Source of the DNA: Luteimonas marina | GTDB taxonomy: Bacteria > Pseudomonadota > Gammaproteobacteria > Xanthomonadales > Xanthomonadaceae | NCBI RefSeq assembly: GCF_007859325.1 | Contig: NZ_VOHK01000006.1 | Coordinates: forward strand, 124,001-188,000 | Direction: 5' to 3' | DNA length: 64,000 nt | Part shown: piece by piece, positions 1 to 8,103 of the stretch | How the letters are laid out: each line of letters starts with the position of its first letter | Numbering within the stretch: position 1 is the stretch's first letter | Position numbers and translations under genes: made by a program | The notes under the pieces: generated by a model | Told to the model about the DNA's origin: nothing | What the model saw: only the letters and a program-made list of their open reading frames with translations | Database searches by the model: none

Positions 1-1
1 G

Positions 2-610
2 CGCGACGGGCTGCTGGTGCAGTCCGGCATTGCCGGCGACCTGCCGCTGCGCGTGCACGGCGAAGGCGCGACGCGCACGATCGCGGTGCGCACGCCGCGC
101 GCGAGGATCGTCGAGATCGCCGACGCGCAGCATCCGCAGCTGCGCGATGCACTCGCCGGACTGCCGCTGGGCCGCCTGCCGCAGGCGCTGGTCGACGGCG
201 GGCGCCGCTGGTGGCTGGCGGAGCTGGCCGGCGAAGCCGAACTGCGCGCGGCGACGCCGGACTGGGACGCGATCGAACGGCTCGCGCTCGAGACCGACAG
301 CATGGGCCTGTGCGTGTTCGCGCGCAGCGACGACCCGGTCTACTACCTCGCGGTGCGCGCCTGGGTCGGATCGACCGGACGCTTCGAGGACGCGGCGTCG
401 GGCGCCGCCAACGCCACGCTCGCGGCGTGGCTCGCCTCGCAGGACGCCTTGCCGAGCGCCGACGGCCACTACCGCATCAGCCAGGGCCGCGAGGTCGGCC
501 ACGACGCGATCATCGAGCTGCACGTGGACGACGCCGGCGACGTATGGTCGGGCGGGCGCGTGCAGACGGTGGTCGACGGGGGCATCGACTGGCCGCTTGC
601 GGGCGGGTGA
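2..610 (+). CDS. PhzF-family isomerase-like protein, C-terminal part
   Basis: The reading frame is open to the left edge, so the gene is 5'-truncated; about 200 residues remain. The segment GRFEDAASGAANATLAAWL resembles the C-terminal half of PhzF-family proteins (diaminopimelate-epimerase fold), where a glycine/alanine-rich loop after an E-D pair forms part of the active-site cleft. The tail YRISQGREVGHDAIIELHV matches the family's usual end (Q-G-x-x-x-G-R/H, then a beta strand). The catalytic glutamate expected near the N-terminus lies outside the window, so activity cannot be judged. Substrate unknown; family membership rests on these motifs only. The gene is followed by an inverted repeat. 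Confidence 0.6.
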   Translation, partial: RDGLLVQSGIAGDLPLRVHGEGATRTIAVRTPRARIVEIADAQHPQLRDALAGLPLGRLPQALVDGGRRWWLAELAGEAELRAATPDWDAIERLALETDSMGLCVFARSDDPVYYLAVRAWVGSTGRFEDAASGAANATLAAWLASQDALPSADGHYRISQGREVGHDAIIELHVDDAGDVWSGGRVQTVVDGGIDWPLAGG

Positions 611-624
611 GCCCGCTGCGAGTC

Positions 625-707
625 GTCATTCCCGCGAAAGCGGGAATCCATGGAGTTTGTGTTTCAAAGGATCAACGTCCCTGGATCCCCGCTTTCGCGG
701 GGATGAC
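625..707. repeat. Dispersed inverted repeat, family A copy 1
   Basis: Two inverted arms, GTCATTCCCGCGAAAGCGGG and its near-complement ending GCGGGGATGAC, flank about 30 bp. Each arm contains its own small palindrome around CGCGAAAGCG. The same architecture recurs at 11195, 18615, 22402 and 27517, with a single-arm copy at 8007. This is the layout of a REP/BIME-type extragenic palindrome. It lies between the 3' ends of two convergent genes and could act as a transcription stop. Confidence 0.85.
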
Positions 708-775
708 GATCGGAATTCAACGTCGCCAAGAACAAGTTGGCCAATTCCGGTACCGCTCGAACCCGACCAGCCGAT

Positions 776-2467
776 TCAATCCCGACGCGATGCGCCCTCC
801 GCCTCGTAGACCGGCGCACCATCGACCCAGGTCGAACGGATCTCCAGCGCGTCGAGGTCCGCGCCCTCGACCTGCAGCGGATCCTGCACCAGCACCACGA
901 AATCCGCCTGCAGCCCGGGCACGAGCCGGCCGACGATCGCCTCGTCGTGGTTCGCCCACGCCGCATCCGCGGTGAAGCCGCGCAGCGCTTCGGCGTTGGT
1001 CAGCCTCTGGTCCGGCAGCCAGCCGCCGGCGGGATGGCCGTCGCCGTCCTGGCGCGTCACCGCGGCGTACAGTCCCAGCCGCGGATCGGGCGATTCGACC
1101 GGGAAGTCCGATCCCAGCGCGAGCCGCACGTCCGCATCGGCGAAGCGCCGCCAGGCATAGGCCCCGGCGATGCGCTCCGGGCCGACGCGGTCCTGCGCCC
1201 ACGGCATGTCCGAGGTGGCGTGCGTGGGCTGCATCGAGGCGACGACGCCGAGCGCGGCGAAGCGCGGGATGTCGCCCGGATCCATGATCTGCGCGTGCTC
1301 GACGCGCCAGCGGTGGTCGCCCTTGGCCTCGTCGCCGAGCACGCGCGCGTAGGCGTCGAGCACGATGCGGTTGCCGCGGTCGCCGATGGCGTGGGTGGCG
1401 ATCTGCAGCCCGCAGCCGCTGGCACGGCGCACGAGTCGCTCGAAACGCTCCGGCTCGATCAGCAGCAGGCCGCGGTTGCCGGGGTCGTCGCTGTAGTCCT
1501 CGGCCAGCGCGGCGCCGCGGCTGCCCAGCGCGCCATCGATCAGGAACTTCACCCCGCGCATCTGCAGGCGTTTGCCCGGATGCGAATACGGGCCGTGTTC
1601 GCACAGCCAGGCGAGCGCGCCGGCGTCGCCGTCGGCGTAGGCGCTGATGCGCAGCGGCAGGCGGCCCGCGTCGGCGAAGCGCCGCAGCTGCTCGAAGTCG
1701 GCCTGGCTGGTGCCCATGTCGTGCACCCCGGTCAGTCCGTTGCGCACCGCCATCTCGAGCGCAAGCGCCAGCGCACGATCGGCATCGGCCTGGTCCATCG
1801 CCGGGACCACCGCGTCGATCAGCCGTTCAGCCTCGTCGACGAATACGCCGGTCGGCTTGCCGTCGGCATCGCGCACGATCAGTCCGCCGTCCGGCTGGCC
1901 CTCCGCCAGCAGCGCGGCGCCCTGCGGGCGCGCCGCGACCGCACGCAGCGCCGCCGAGTTCACCCAGCCGGCGTGGCCGTCGACGCGCCGCAGCCACACC
2001 GGGCGCTCGGGGAACGCGGCGTCGAGGTCGGACGCCGTCGGGAACGCCTTGTCCGGCCAGTCGTTCTGGTCCCAGCCGCCGCCGAGCAACCATTCGCCCG
2101 GCGGCAGGCCGGATTCGAACTCGCGCAGGCGTTCGAGGATCTCCGCCTTGCCGCGCGTGCCGACCAGGTCGACGCGCGTCAGCGCCAGGCCGAGCCCGAC
2201 GATGTGCCCGTGGGCGTCGATCAGCCCGGGGATGACGGTGGCGTCGCCCAGGTCGATCCGGCGCGCGCCGGGGTGGCTGGCCGCAAGCTCGTCGGCCTCG
2301 CCGACGGCGAGGATGCGTCCGTCCGCGTCCCACACCATCGCTTCGACGGTTGCCGCCGATGCGTCCGAGGTGTGGATGCGCGCCGCATGCAGCAGCGTGG
2401 ATTCCGCCGCCGCGGCGGGCAGGCAGGCAAGGGCGCAGAACAGCGGCGCGAGCAGCTTGGGCAGCAT
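776..2467 (-). CDS. Exported YtcJ-like metal-dependent amidohydrolase
   Basis: The 563-residue protein opens with a hydrophobic signal peptide ending near AAAAES (about residues 1-22), so it should act in the periplasm. An amidohydrolase fold follows: GLIDAHGHIVG (H86 and H88 as first metal ligands), a central THAIGDRGNR segment, VEHAQIMDPGDIPRFAALG, and LALGSDFPVESPDPR near the C-terminus with the metal-binding aspartate. The length and the VEHAQ and GSDFPVE motifs fit the YtcJ-like branch of amidohydrolases, which hydrolyse amide or ester bonds in poorly defined substrates. It is transcribed alone. The exact substrate cannot be deduced. Confidence 0.85.
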   Translation of the reverse strand: MLPKLLAPLFCALACLPAAAAESTLLHAARIHTSDASAATVEAMVWDADGRILAVGEADELAASHPGARRIDLGDATVIPGLIDAHGHIVGLGLALTRVDLVGTRGKAEILERLREFESGLPPGEWLLGGGWDQNDWPDKAFPTASDLDAAFPERPVWLRRVDGHAGWVNSAALRAVAARPQGAALLAEGQPDGGLIVRDADGKPTGVFVDEAERLIDAVVPAMDQADADRALALALEMAVRNGLTGVHDMGTSQADFEQLRRFADAGRLPLRISAYADGDAGALAWLCEHGPYSHPGKRLQMRGVKFLIDGALGSRGAALAEDYSDDPGNRGLLLIEPERFERLVRRASGCGLQIATHAIGDRGNRIVLDAYARVLGDEAKGDHRWRVEHAQIMDPGDIPRFAALGVVASMQPTHATSDMPWAQDRVGPERIAGAYAWRRFADADVRLALGSDFPVESPDPRLGLYAAVTRQDGDGHPAGGWLPDQRLTNAEALRGFTADAAWANHDEAIVGRLVPGLQADFVVLVQDPLQVEGADLDALEIRSTWVDGAPVYEAEGASRRD

Positions 2468-2532
2468 GGGCAGACTCCGGCGGCGGGTGCGGGCGATGCT
2501 ACAGCGCTTGCGCGGATCGGGGAAAAGTCCTT

Positions 2533-2607
2533 GTCATTTCGACCGCAGGGAGAAATCCCGTCCCCGGCGCAGGAGGAAGCAAGATTTCTCCCTGCGGTCG
2601 AAATGAC
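2533..2607. repeat. Dispersed inverted repeat, family B copy 1
   Basis: The arm GTCATTTCGACCGCAGGGAG and its complement CTCCCTGCGGTCGAAATGAC enclose about 35 bp that also contain a smaller AAATCCCG / AGATTTC element. Related elements sit at 21336, 41044 and 48803. The copy is upstream of the amidohydrolase and downstream of the glycine-zipper gene. Confidence 0.85.
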
Positions 2608-2610
2608 AGG

Positions 2611-2641
2611 AGGAAACAGAAAGAAGGGGCCCGAAGGCCCC
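2611..2641 (-). terminator. Rho-independent terminator of the glycine-zipper gene
   Basis: Read on the minus strand, a six-base GC stem (GGGGCC/GGCCCC) with a TTCG tetraloop is followed by a T-rich stretch TTCTTTCTGTTT. It starts about 27 bp past the stop codon of the minus-strand gene ending at 2668. Confidence 0.7.
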
Positions 2642-2667
2642 CTCGCATCGCCCGTGCGTCCGCACGC

Positions 2668-3432
2668 CTACTCGGCGCGCACGTCCACCCGGACGCGGAT
2701 GCGGTCGCCGGGGTGGTAGCCGGTGCGCGTGGTGTACTGCCGCCCGGCGTATTCGTAGGTCACCTCGTACTCGTCGACGCTGCGCTCGTACGGATCGGCA
2801 TTGCCGCCAGTCCGGTAGGGCTCGGGCCCGCAGACGGTGACGTAGCCGTCGTCGACCGGCCGCGCACGGCGGTTGGCGTCGTAGATGCCGCGCCCGGCCA
2901 TGCCGCCGACCATCGAGCCGACCGCGGTGCCGATGTAGCGCCCGCTGCCGTCGCCGATCTTGCTGCCCAGCACCGCGCCGGCGATGCCGCCGAGCACGGT
3001 GGCGACCATGCGCCCGTTCTCGTCGCGTCGCGCCTCGCGGTACGGATCGCGATACGGATCGCCGTACGGGTCGCGATAGCGGTCGTCACGGCCACCGTAA
3101 CCGTCATCGCGGTAATGGTCGTCACGACGGTAGTCGTCACCGTAACCGTCGCGGGGATCCCGGCCCGCATAGGCATCGCGGCGCGTCTCGCAGCGCCGCG
3201 TGTCGTGCACCGGGCGCGTGCGCCCATCGAACACCGGATCGACCCGGACCACCCGGGCCCAGTCGTAGTGGCCCTGCGGCGAAGACGCCTCGTCGGCCCG
3301 GTGGTCCGCGGCGCGGCGTTCGTAGCTGCCGTACGGCGCCGGGCCGTAACGGTCGTCGTCATGGGACTGCGCGGATGCGCCGCCCGCGGCGAGCACCAGC
3401 GCAATGGCGAGGGGAATCCCCGTGGCCTTCAT
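2668..3432 (-). CDS. Exported glycine-zipper 2TM protein with Asp/Arg/Tyr-rich linker
   Basis: A 254-residue protein with an N-terminal signal peptide (MKATGIPLAIALVLAAGGAS, likely cleaved after ASA). Residues about 75-135 are low-complexity with repeated R-D-P-Y-G-D and R-D-D motifs. A glycine-zipper pair follows (MVATVLGGIAGAVLGSKIGD and IGTAVGSMVGGMAGRGIYD, about residues 143-183) of the kind found in SlyB/17-kDa-antigen envelope proteins. The C-terminal tail carries beta-type segments (YEVTYEYAGRQYTT). There is no lipobox cysteine, unlike classical SlyB. A role in envelope integrity is inferred from the family. The low-complexity part is encoded by imperfect short direct repeats between roughly 3040 and 3180. 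Confidence 0.8.
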   Translation of the reverse strand: MKATGIPLAIALVLAAGGASAQSHDDDRYGPAPYGSYERRAADHRADEASSPQGHYDWARVVRVDPVFDGRTRPVHDTRRCETRRDAYAGRDPRDGYGDDYRRDDHYRDDGYGGRDDRYRDPYGDPYRDPYREARRDENGRMVATVLGGIAGAVLGSKIGDGSGRYIGTAVGSMVGGMAGRGIYDANRRARPVDDGYVTVCGPEPYRTGGNADPYERSVDEYEVTYEYAGRQYTTRTGYHPGDRIRVRVDVRAE

Positions 3433-3542
3433 CGTTCAACCCCCGCGCCGGGACGAAGAGTGGCGCACCGGCCACGCTAGGCAGGCACGGCTAACGCGCG
3501 GCTGAATCGAAACCGTTTGCGGGGCCGCCGACCCCCGCGCGT

Positions 3543-4229
3543 TTACCGCGCCGACAGCCAGGCCAGCGCCTGCGCGGCGCACTGCGCGGCATTGCGGCCC
3601 AGCAGCGGGCCGACGTGGCTGACCGCGGTGGCGCGCAGCAGCGAGGCGTCCCACTCGCTGGCCAGGGCCGCGGTCAGGGGCGGCGGCACGTCGTCGTCGA
3701 CCATCGAGGCGATGCACAGCACCGGGCAGGCGGGCCGCTCGACGGCGATGCCCTCGTAGGCCTCGCGCATCGCCCGTCCGCTCTCGTCGCGCCAGTGGCG
3801 GAACGCGAACAGCGCGGTCGCCTCGTCGGCGTCGGGCAGCGCGCGCTGGGTGCCGGTCAGGCGTGCGTCGCGCTGCCAGGGCACGACGTCCGGCCACTCG
3901 CGCCGCGGCAGCTGCGCGTGCCAGGGCGAGGGCGGCAGCGGGTTGACCAGCACCAGCGCGTCGGCGCCGTCGGCGCAGGCCATCGCCAGCAGCCCGCCGA
4001 GGCTGGCGCCCACCAGCGCGCGCGGACGCGGCAGCGCCTGCAGCGCCGCGCGCACCTGCGCGGCGTAGTCCTCGAACGCGGTGCCGGCAAGGCCCTGCGG
4101 CGCGGCCTGCAGGTCGGGCGCGGCCACGCGCAGGCGCGCGGCCTCGAACACGCCCTTCCACACATTCCATTCCCAGCCGCCCCCGCCTCCGCCGTGCACC
4201 AGCAGCGCGGAGCGGATGCGTTTACCCAA
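3543..4229 (-). CDS. Small alpha/beta hydrolase
   Basis: 228 residues of alpha/beta-hydrolase type. An oxyanion-hole region LLVHGGGGGGWEW lies near the N-terminus, the nucleophile elbow GASLGG has Ser76, a later strand ends in ASMVDDDVPP (probable acid), and SHVGPLLGR near residue 209 supplies the histidine. The start overlaps the stop of the upstream osmC-like gene by 8 bp, so the two are probably co-transcribed and translationally coupled. Pairing with an OsmC peroxide reductase suggests a role under oxidative stress, but the substrate is unknown. Confidence 0.8.
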   Translation of the reverse strand: MGKRIRSALLVHGGGGGGWEWNVWKGVFEAARLRVAAPDLQAAPQGLAGTAFEDYAAQVRAALQALPRPRALVGASLGGLLAMACADGADALVLVNPLPPSPWHAQLPRREWPDVVPWQRDARLTGTQRALPDADEATALFAFRHWRDESGRAMREAYEGIAVERPACPVLCIASMVDDDVPPPLTAALASEWDASLLRATAVSHVGPLLGRNAAQCAAQALAWLSAR

Positions 4230-4656
4230 CCAGTTCGGCCTCCAGCGTGATCGGCACCGCGCTCAGCGCCTTGGACACCGGGCAGTTCTGCTTGGCGTCG
4301 TCGGCGATCTCGCGGAACTTCACCTCGTCCAGGCCCGGCACCTTCGCCTTCATCTTCAGCCGGATCGCGCTCAGCGTCGGCCCGCCCTCCAGCGACAGGT
4401 CGACCTCGGCGCTGCCGTCGAGCGACTCCGGCGGATGCCCGGCCTCGGTCAGCTTGGCCGACAGCGCCATGGTGAAGCAGCCGGCGTGCGCGGCGGCGAT
4501 CAGTTCCTCGGGATTGGTGCCCTTCTCGTCGCCGAAGCGGCTGTTGAAGCCGTAGCGGGTGCCGTCGAGCAGGCCGCTCTGCGGCGTGGTCAAGGTGCCC
4601 TTGCCGGACTTGAGGTCGCCTTCCCAGTGCGCGCTGGCCTTGCGGGAGATGCCCAT
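4222..4656 (-). CDS. OsmC-family organic hydroperoxide reductase
   Basis: 144 residues, the normal length for OsmC/Ohr. The two redox cysteines are present: C60 in AAHAGCFTMAL and C125 in QNCPVSKAL. They form the peroxidatic/resolving pair that reduces organic hydroperoxides in the cytoplasm. NPEELIAAAHAGCF is the OsmC-type (rather than Ohr-type) version of the active-site helix. It is the first gene of a two-gene operon with the alpha/beta hydrolase and is divergent from the EF-G paralogue 240 bp away. General peroxide detoxification is the family role. Confidence 0.9.
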   Translation of the reverse strand: MGISRKASAHWEGDLKSGKGTLTTPQSGLLDGTRYGFNSRFGDEKGTNPEELIAAAHAGCFTMALSAKLTEAGHPPESLDGSAEVDLSLEGGPTLSAIRLKMKAKVPGLDEVKFREIADDAKQNCPVSKALSAVPITLEAELVG

Positions 4657-4896
4657 GGTGTCGCTCCTGTGGGGAAAGCCGCCAGCGTACGCAGGGGATC
4701 GTTACTTTTGCGTGCGCGCAGGCGGCCGGCGGATGCTGCGTCGCAACGCGCCCCGTTCCGCGCGACGCGCTAAGGTGGCGTCCCGCCACGGCCGCCCCTC
4801 GAGCGAACGCTCGAACGGCAGCGTTCCTCCCGTGGACAGCCATGACGGCCGCGCTCCGAAGCGAGCATCCATCCTGCACACGGGAGGACCGGCCTC

Positions 4897-6960
4897 ATGC
4901 CCTACTCGACACCCCAGATCCGCAACGTGGCCCTCGCGGGCCACCCCGGCGCCGGCAAGACCACCCTGTTCGAAGCCCTGCTGCATGCCGGCGGCGCACT
5001 CCAGACGGCAGGCACCGTCGAACGCGGCAGCACCGTGTCCGACTTCGATCCGATCGAGAAGCAGCGCGGCCACTCGATCGACGCCGCCATCGCCAGCACC
5101 GACCACGCAGGCATCCACGTCAACCTGATCGACCTGCCCGGCTACCCCGATTTCCGCGGCCCGGCACTGTCGGCGCTGGGCGCGGTCGAGACCGCCGTGA
5201 TCGTGGTCGACGCCGCCGGCGGCGTGGAGTACGGCACGCGGCGGATGATGGCGCGGGCGAAGGAGCGCGGGCTGTGCCGCGCGATCGTGGTCAACCGCAT
5301 CGACGCCGACGACGCCGATCCGGCGCGCGTGCTCGACCAGCTGCGCGAGGCCTTCGGCCCCGAAGTGCTGCCGCTGAACCTGCCCGTCGACGGCGGCGCG
5401 CGCGTGGTCGACTGCTTCGGCCAGTCCTCCGGCAACTCGCCTGACGAGAACAGCGACCTCGGCCCCGTCGCCGACTGGCACCAGAAGATCCTCGACCAGG
5501 TGGTCGAGGTCAACGAGACGGTGATGGACCACTACCTCGACCTCGGCGAAGACGGCCTCTCGGGCGACGAACTGCACGACGCCTTCGAGCAGTGCCTGCG
5601 CGAGGGCCACCTCGTCCCGGTGTGCTTCGCCTCCGCGCGCACCGGCGTCGGCGTGAAAGAACTGCTGGACGTGGCCGAGACACTGTTCCCGCATCCGGGC
5701 GAGGCCAACCCGCCGCCGTTCGTGAAGGGCGGCGGCGCCGACGCGCAGCCGATCGTCGCCACGCCCGACCCGGACGCGCACGTCGTCGCCGACGTGTTCC
5801 GCATCGTCCATGATCCTTTCGTCGGCAAGCTCGGCGTGTTCCGCGTCTACCAGGGCACGGTGAAGAAGGACACGCAGCTGTTCGTCGACGACGGCCGCAA
5901 GCCGTTCAAGGTCGGCCACCTGTTCAAGCTCAAGGGCAAGGATCACGTCGAGGTCGACCAGGCGATCCCCGGCGACATCGCCGCGGTGGCCAAGGTCGAC
6001 GAGCTGCACTTCGACGCGGTGCTGCACGACAGCCACGACGAGGACCAGATCCACCTCGCCCCGATCGCGTTCCCGAAGCCGATGTTCGGCCTCGCCATCG
6101 AGGCCGGCAGCAAGGGCCAGGAGCAGAAGCTGGCCAACGCCCTGCACAAGCTGGCCGAGGAGGACCCCTGCTTCCACGTCGAGCACGAGGAGGAGACCAA
6201 CGAGACCGTGGTCCGCGGCCTGTCCGACCTGCACCTGCGCATCAACCTCGACCGGCTCAAGGACCGCTTCGGCGTGGAGGTGAGCACCCGCCCGCCGCGC
6301 ATCGCCTACCGCGAGACCGTGGCCGCGAAGGCCGAGGGCCACCACCGCCACAAGAAGCAGACCGGCGGCGCCGGCCAGTTCGGCGAGGTGTTCCTGCGCA
6401 TCGAGCCGCTGCCGCGCGGCGGCGGCTTCGAGTTCGTCGACGAGGTCAAGGGCGGCGTGATCCCCGGCCAGTTCCTGCCGGCGGTGGAGAAAGGCGTGCG
6501 CCAGGTGCTCAAGGCCGGCGCGGTCGCCGGCTACCCGATGCAGGACGTGCGCGTGGTCGTCTACGACGGCAAGCACCATCCGGTCGACAGCAAGGAGGTC
6601 GCCTTCGTCGCCGCCGGCAAGAAGGCCTTCCTCGATGCGGTCGCCAAGGCGCGGCCGCAGGTGCTCGAACCGATCGTCGACCTCGAGGTGAACGCGCCCG
6701 AGGCGCACATGGGCGACATCAGCGGCGGCCTCGCCGGCAAGCGCGCGCGCATCAACGGCACCGATGCCGCCGGCAGCGGCGAGATCGCGATCCGGGCGCA
6801 GGTGCCGCTGTCCGAACTGGAGGGTTACGCCGCCGAACTCAAATCGGCCACCGCCGGCCGCGGCCGCTACGCGCTCGACTTCAGCCACTACGAGCCGGTG
6901 CCGCCGCAGGTCCAGCAGAAGCTGGTGGAGGCGTACAAGCCCAGGCACGAGGAGGACTGA
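4897..6960 (+). CDS. Elongation factor G paralogue with altered GTPase motifs
   Basis: 687 residues covering all EF-G domains: the GTPase domain, the domain II barrel around residues 290-380, domain III, the domain IV segment GGVIPGQFLPAVEKGVRQ, and a domain V end. The P-loop AGHPGAGKTT (residues 14-23) is intact. Switch I reads RGHSI instead of RGITI, switch II DLPGYPDF instead of DTPGHVDF (catalytic His replaced by Tyr), and the base-recognition motif is NRID instead of NKMD. These changes match the EF-G-like/EF-G2 branch rather than the housekeeping fusA product. The gene stands alone, not next to rpsL, rpsG or tuf. A GGAGG ribosome-binding site precedes the ATG. Hydrolysis on the ribosome may be slow or absent; function unknown. 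Confidence 0.9.
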   Translation: MPYSTPQIRNVALAGHPGAGKTTLFEALLHAGGALQTAGTVERGSTVSDFDPIEKQRGHSIDAAIASTDHAGIHVNLIDLPGYPDFRGPALSALGAVETAVIVVDAAGGVEYGTRRMMARAKERGLCRAIVVNRIDADDADPARVLDQLREAFGPEVLPLNLPVDGGARVVDCFGQSSGNSPDENSDLGPVADWHQKILDQVVEVNETVMDHYLDLGEDGLSGDELHDAFEQCLREGHLVPVCFASARTGVGVKELLDVAETLFPHPGEANPPPFVKGGGADAQPIVATPDPDAHVVADVFRIVHDPFVGKLGVFRVYQGTVKKDTQLFVDDGRKPFKVGHLFKLKGKDHVEVDQAIPGDIAAVAKVDELHFDAVLHDSHDEDQIHLAPIAFPKPMFGLAIEAGSKGQEQKLANALHKLAEEDPCFHVEHEEETNETVVRGLSDLHLRINLDRLKDRFGVEVSTRPPRIAYRETVAAKAEGHHRHKKQTGGAGQFGEVFLRIEPLPRGGGFEFVDEVKGGVIPGQFLPAVEKGVRQVLKAGAVAGYPMQDVRVVVYDGKHHPVDSKEVAFVAAGKKAFLDAVAKARPQVLEPIVDLEVNAPEAHMGDISGGLAGKRARINGTDAAGSGEIAIRAQVPLSELEGYAAELKSATAGRGRYALDFSHYEPVPPQVQQKLVEAYKPRHEED

Positions 6961-6976
6961 GCGCGGCGGCGCGCGC

Positions 6977-7396
6977 ATGTCCCCCGCCCTGGCCGCGATC
7001 CTCGCCGACGCGATCCTCGCCCTGCACGTGGGCGTGGTCGCCTTCGTGGTGCTCGGCGCGCTGGCGATCCTGGTCGGCGGCCCGCTGGGCTGGCGCTGGG
7101 TGCGCGGCTTCGCCTTCCGCGCCACGCACCTGGCGCTGATGCTGGTGATCGCGCTGCAGGCCTGGATGGGGCGGCTGTGCCCGCTGACGATCTGGGAACA
7201 GGCGCTGCGAAATCGAGCCGGGCAGGACACTTACGGCGAATCCTTCATCCAGCACTGGCTGTCGCGGCTGATCTTCTTCGAGGCGCCGTGGTGGGCGTTC
7301 GTGCTCGCCTACACCGCGTTCGCCGCAGGGGTGCTGGCGTGCTGGTGGCGCTGGCCGCCGATCCGGCGGCGCGCGCGCCAGAACCGCGCGTCATGA
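6977..7396 (+). CDS. DUF2784-type small membrane protein
   Basis: 139 residues with about four hydrophobic helices. The N-terminal helix ILADAILALHVGVVAFVVLG, the segment ALMLVIALQAWMGRLCPLTIWE and the tail ...FFEAPWWAFVLAYTAFA fit the DUF2784 family of uncharacterised inner-membrane proteins. The ATG chosen lies 16 bp after the EF-G stop codon. An upstream start would overlap the EF-G gene in another frame. No function is known for the family. Confidence 0.75.
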   Translation: MSPALAAILADAILALHVGVVAFVVLGALAILVGGPLGWRWVRGFAFRATHLALMLVIALQAWMGRLCPLTIWEQALRNRAGQDTYGESFIQHWLSRLIFFEAPWWAFVLAYTAFAAGVLACWWRWPPIRRRARQNRAS

Positions 7397-7402
7397 AGCC
7401 AT

Positions 7403-7424
7403 GCAAAAAAAGCGCGTTTTTTGC
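7403..7424 (+). terminator. A/T-rich hairpin after the DUF2784 gene
   Basis: GCAAAAAA and TTTTTTGC pair across AGCGCG, seven bases past the stop codon. An A-tract arm and a T-tract arm could stop transcription in either direction. The stem is weak apart from its base, so the call is tentative. Confidence 0.4.
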
Positions 7425-7434
7425 CGATTTCCTA

Positions 7435-7463
7435 TTGGCGCGGCGTTGCGGATGCCCTACATT
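7435..7463 (+). promoter_or_regulatory. Probable sigma-70 promoter of the HU-like gene
   Basis: TTGGCG (-35), a 17-base spacer and TACATT (-10) lie about 75 bp before the ATG at 7536. The untranslated leader contains A-rich stretches (CGAAAAAAACACG). Confidence 0.6.
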
Positions 7464-7535
7464 GCGCCTGCCGGCATCAAGTTCGGCCGAAAAAAACACG
7501 CAGACCACAGACACAGACGAGGGAACACAAAACCC

Positions 7536-7925
7536 ATGGCAAAGAAGAAGGCCGCCGCCAAGAAGGCTGCTCCGAAGAAGGCCGCCAAGGCCGCCAAGCC
7601 CGCAGCCCCGAAGACCATCAAGGAAGCCCTGAGCAAGTCGGGCCTGGTCGCCCACATCGCCGACGCCACCAGCGTCGCCGCGAAGGACATCCGCGCCGTG
7701 CTGGCCGCGCTCGAAGGCGCGATCCACGGTTCGCTGAACAAGAAGGGCGCGGGCAGCTTCACCCTGCCGGGCGTCGCCAAGTTCTCCGCGGTGAGCGTCC
7801 CGGCCAAGCCCAAGCGCAAGGGCATCAACCCGTTCACCAAGGAAGAGCAGTGGTTCGCCGCCAAGCCCGCCTCGGTGAAGGTGAAGGTGCGTCCGCTGAA
7901 GAAGCTCAAGGACGCCGCGTCCTGA
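7536..7925 (+). CDS. HU-family DNA-binding protein with lysine/alanine-rich N-terminal tail
   Basis: 129 residues. The first about 27 are a low-complexity basic tail of KKAAA/KKAAP-type units, similar to eukaryotic histone H1 tails. The HU/IHF-type domain follows: TIKEALSKSGLVAHIADATS and LEGAIHGSLNKKGAGSFTLPG, with the DNA-contacting arm KPKRKGINPFTKEEQWFAAK. The ATG at 7536 was preferred because the sequence upstream carries the promoter and has no coding character. The gene has its own promoter and a strong terminator. Nucleoid compaction is the expected role. Tail-bearing HU proteins are known from xanthomonads and related bacteria. Confidence 0.9.
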   Translation: MAKKKAAAKKAAPKKAAKAAKPAAPKTIKEALSKSGLVAHIADATSVAAKDIRAVLAALEGAIHGSLNKKGAGSFTLPGVAKFSAVSVPAKPKRKGINPFTKEEQWFAAKPASVKVKVRPLKKLKDAAS

Positions 7926-7952
7926 TCGCAGCGCCGAAACGCGACACCCGGA

Positions 7953-7983
7953 ACGGGACGGCCTTGCCGTCCCGTTTTGTTTT
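7953..7983 (+). terminator. Strong Rho-independent terminator of the HU-like gene
   Basis: A perfect 10-bp stem (ACGGGACGGC / GCCGTCCCGT), a CTT loop and the T-rich tail TTTTGTTTT begin 28 bp after the stop codon. Confidence 0.9.
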
Positions 7984-8006
7984 GGACCTTTCGCGGGAGC
8001 AACACC

Positions 8007-8033
8007 GTCATCCCCGCGAAGGCGGGGATGACG
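8007..8033. repeat. Family A repeat, single-arm copy
   Basis: A 27-bp palindrome running from GTCATCCCCGCG to GCGGGGATGAC. It has the same ends as the larger family A elements but lacks the second arm and spacer. Confidence 0.75.
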
Positions 8034-8103
8034 ATCCATTCGGGGATTTGCCGCCCGGAATGGTTAGGATGCGGACCATTCCTCCCCCACCGGACCCCGA
8101 CCC

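Noticed and set aside
625-707. Repeat arrays as CRISPR
   Set aside because: The repeats are dispersed single elements with inverted arms, not direct repeats with regular unique spacers, and no cas genes are present.
737-2719. A 660-codon plus-strand frame over the amidohydrolase
   Set aside because: It is the antisense shadow of the amidohydrolase, whose signal peptide and metal motifs are on the minus strand.
4702-7230. An 842-codon frame antisense to the EF-G paralogue
   Set aside because: Composition is Ala/Val/Leu/Arg/His-biased with no domain, and the plus-strand gene has clear motifs and a ribosome-binding site.
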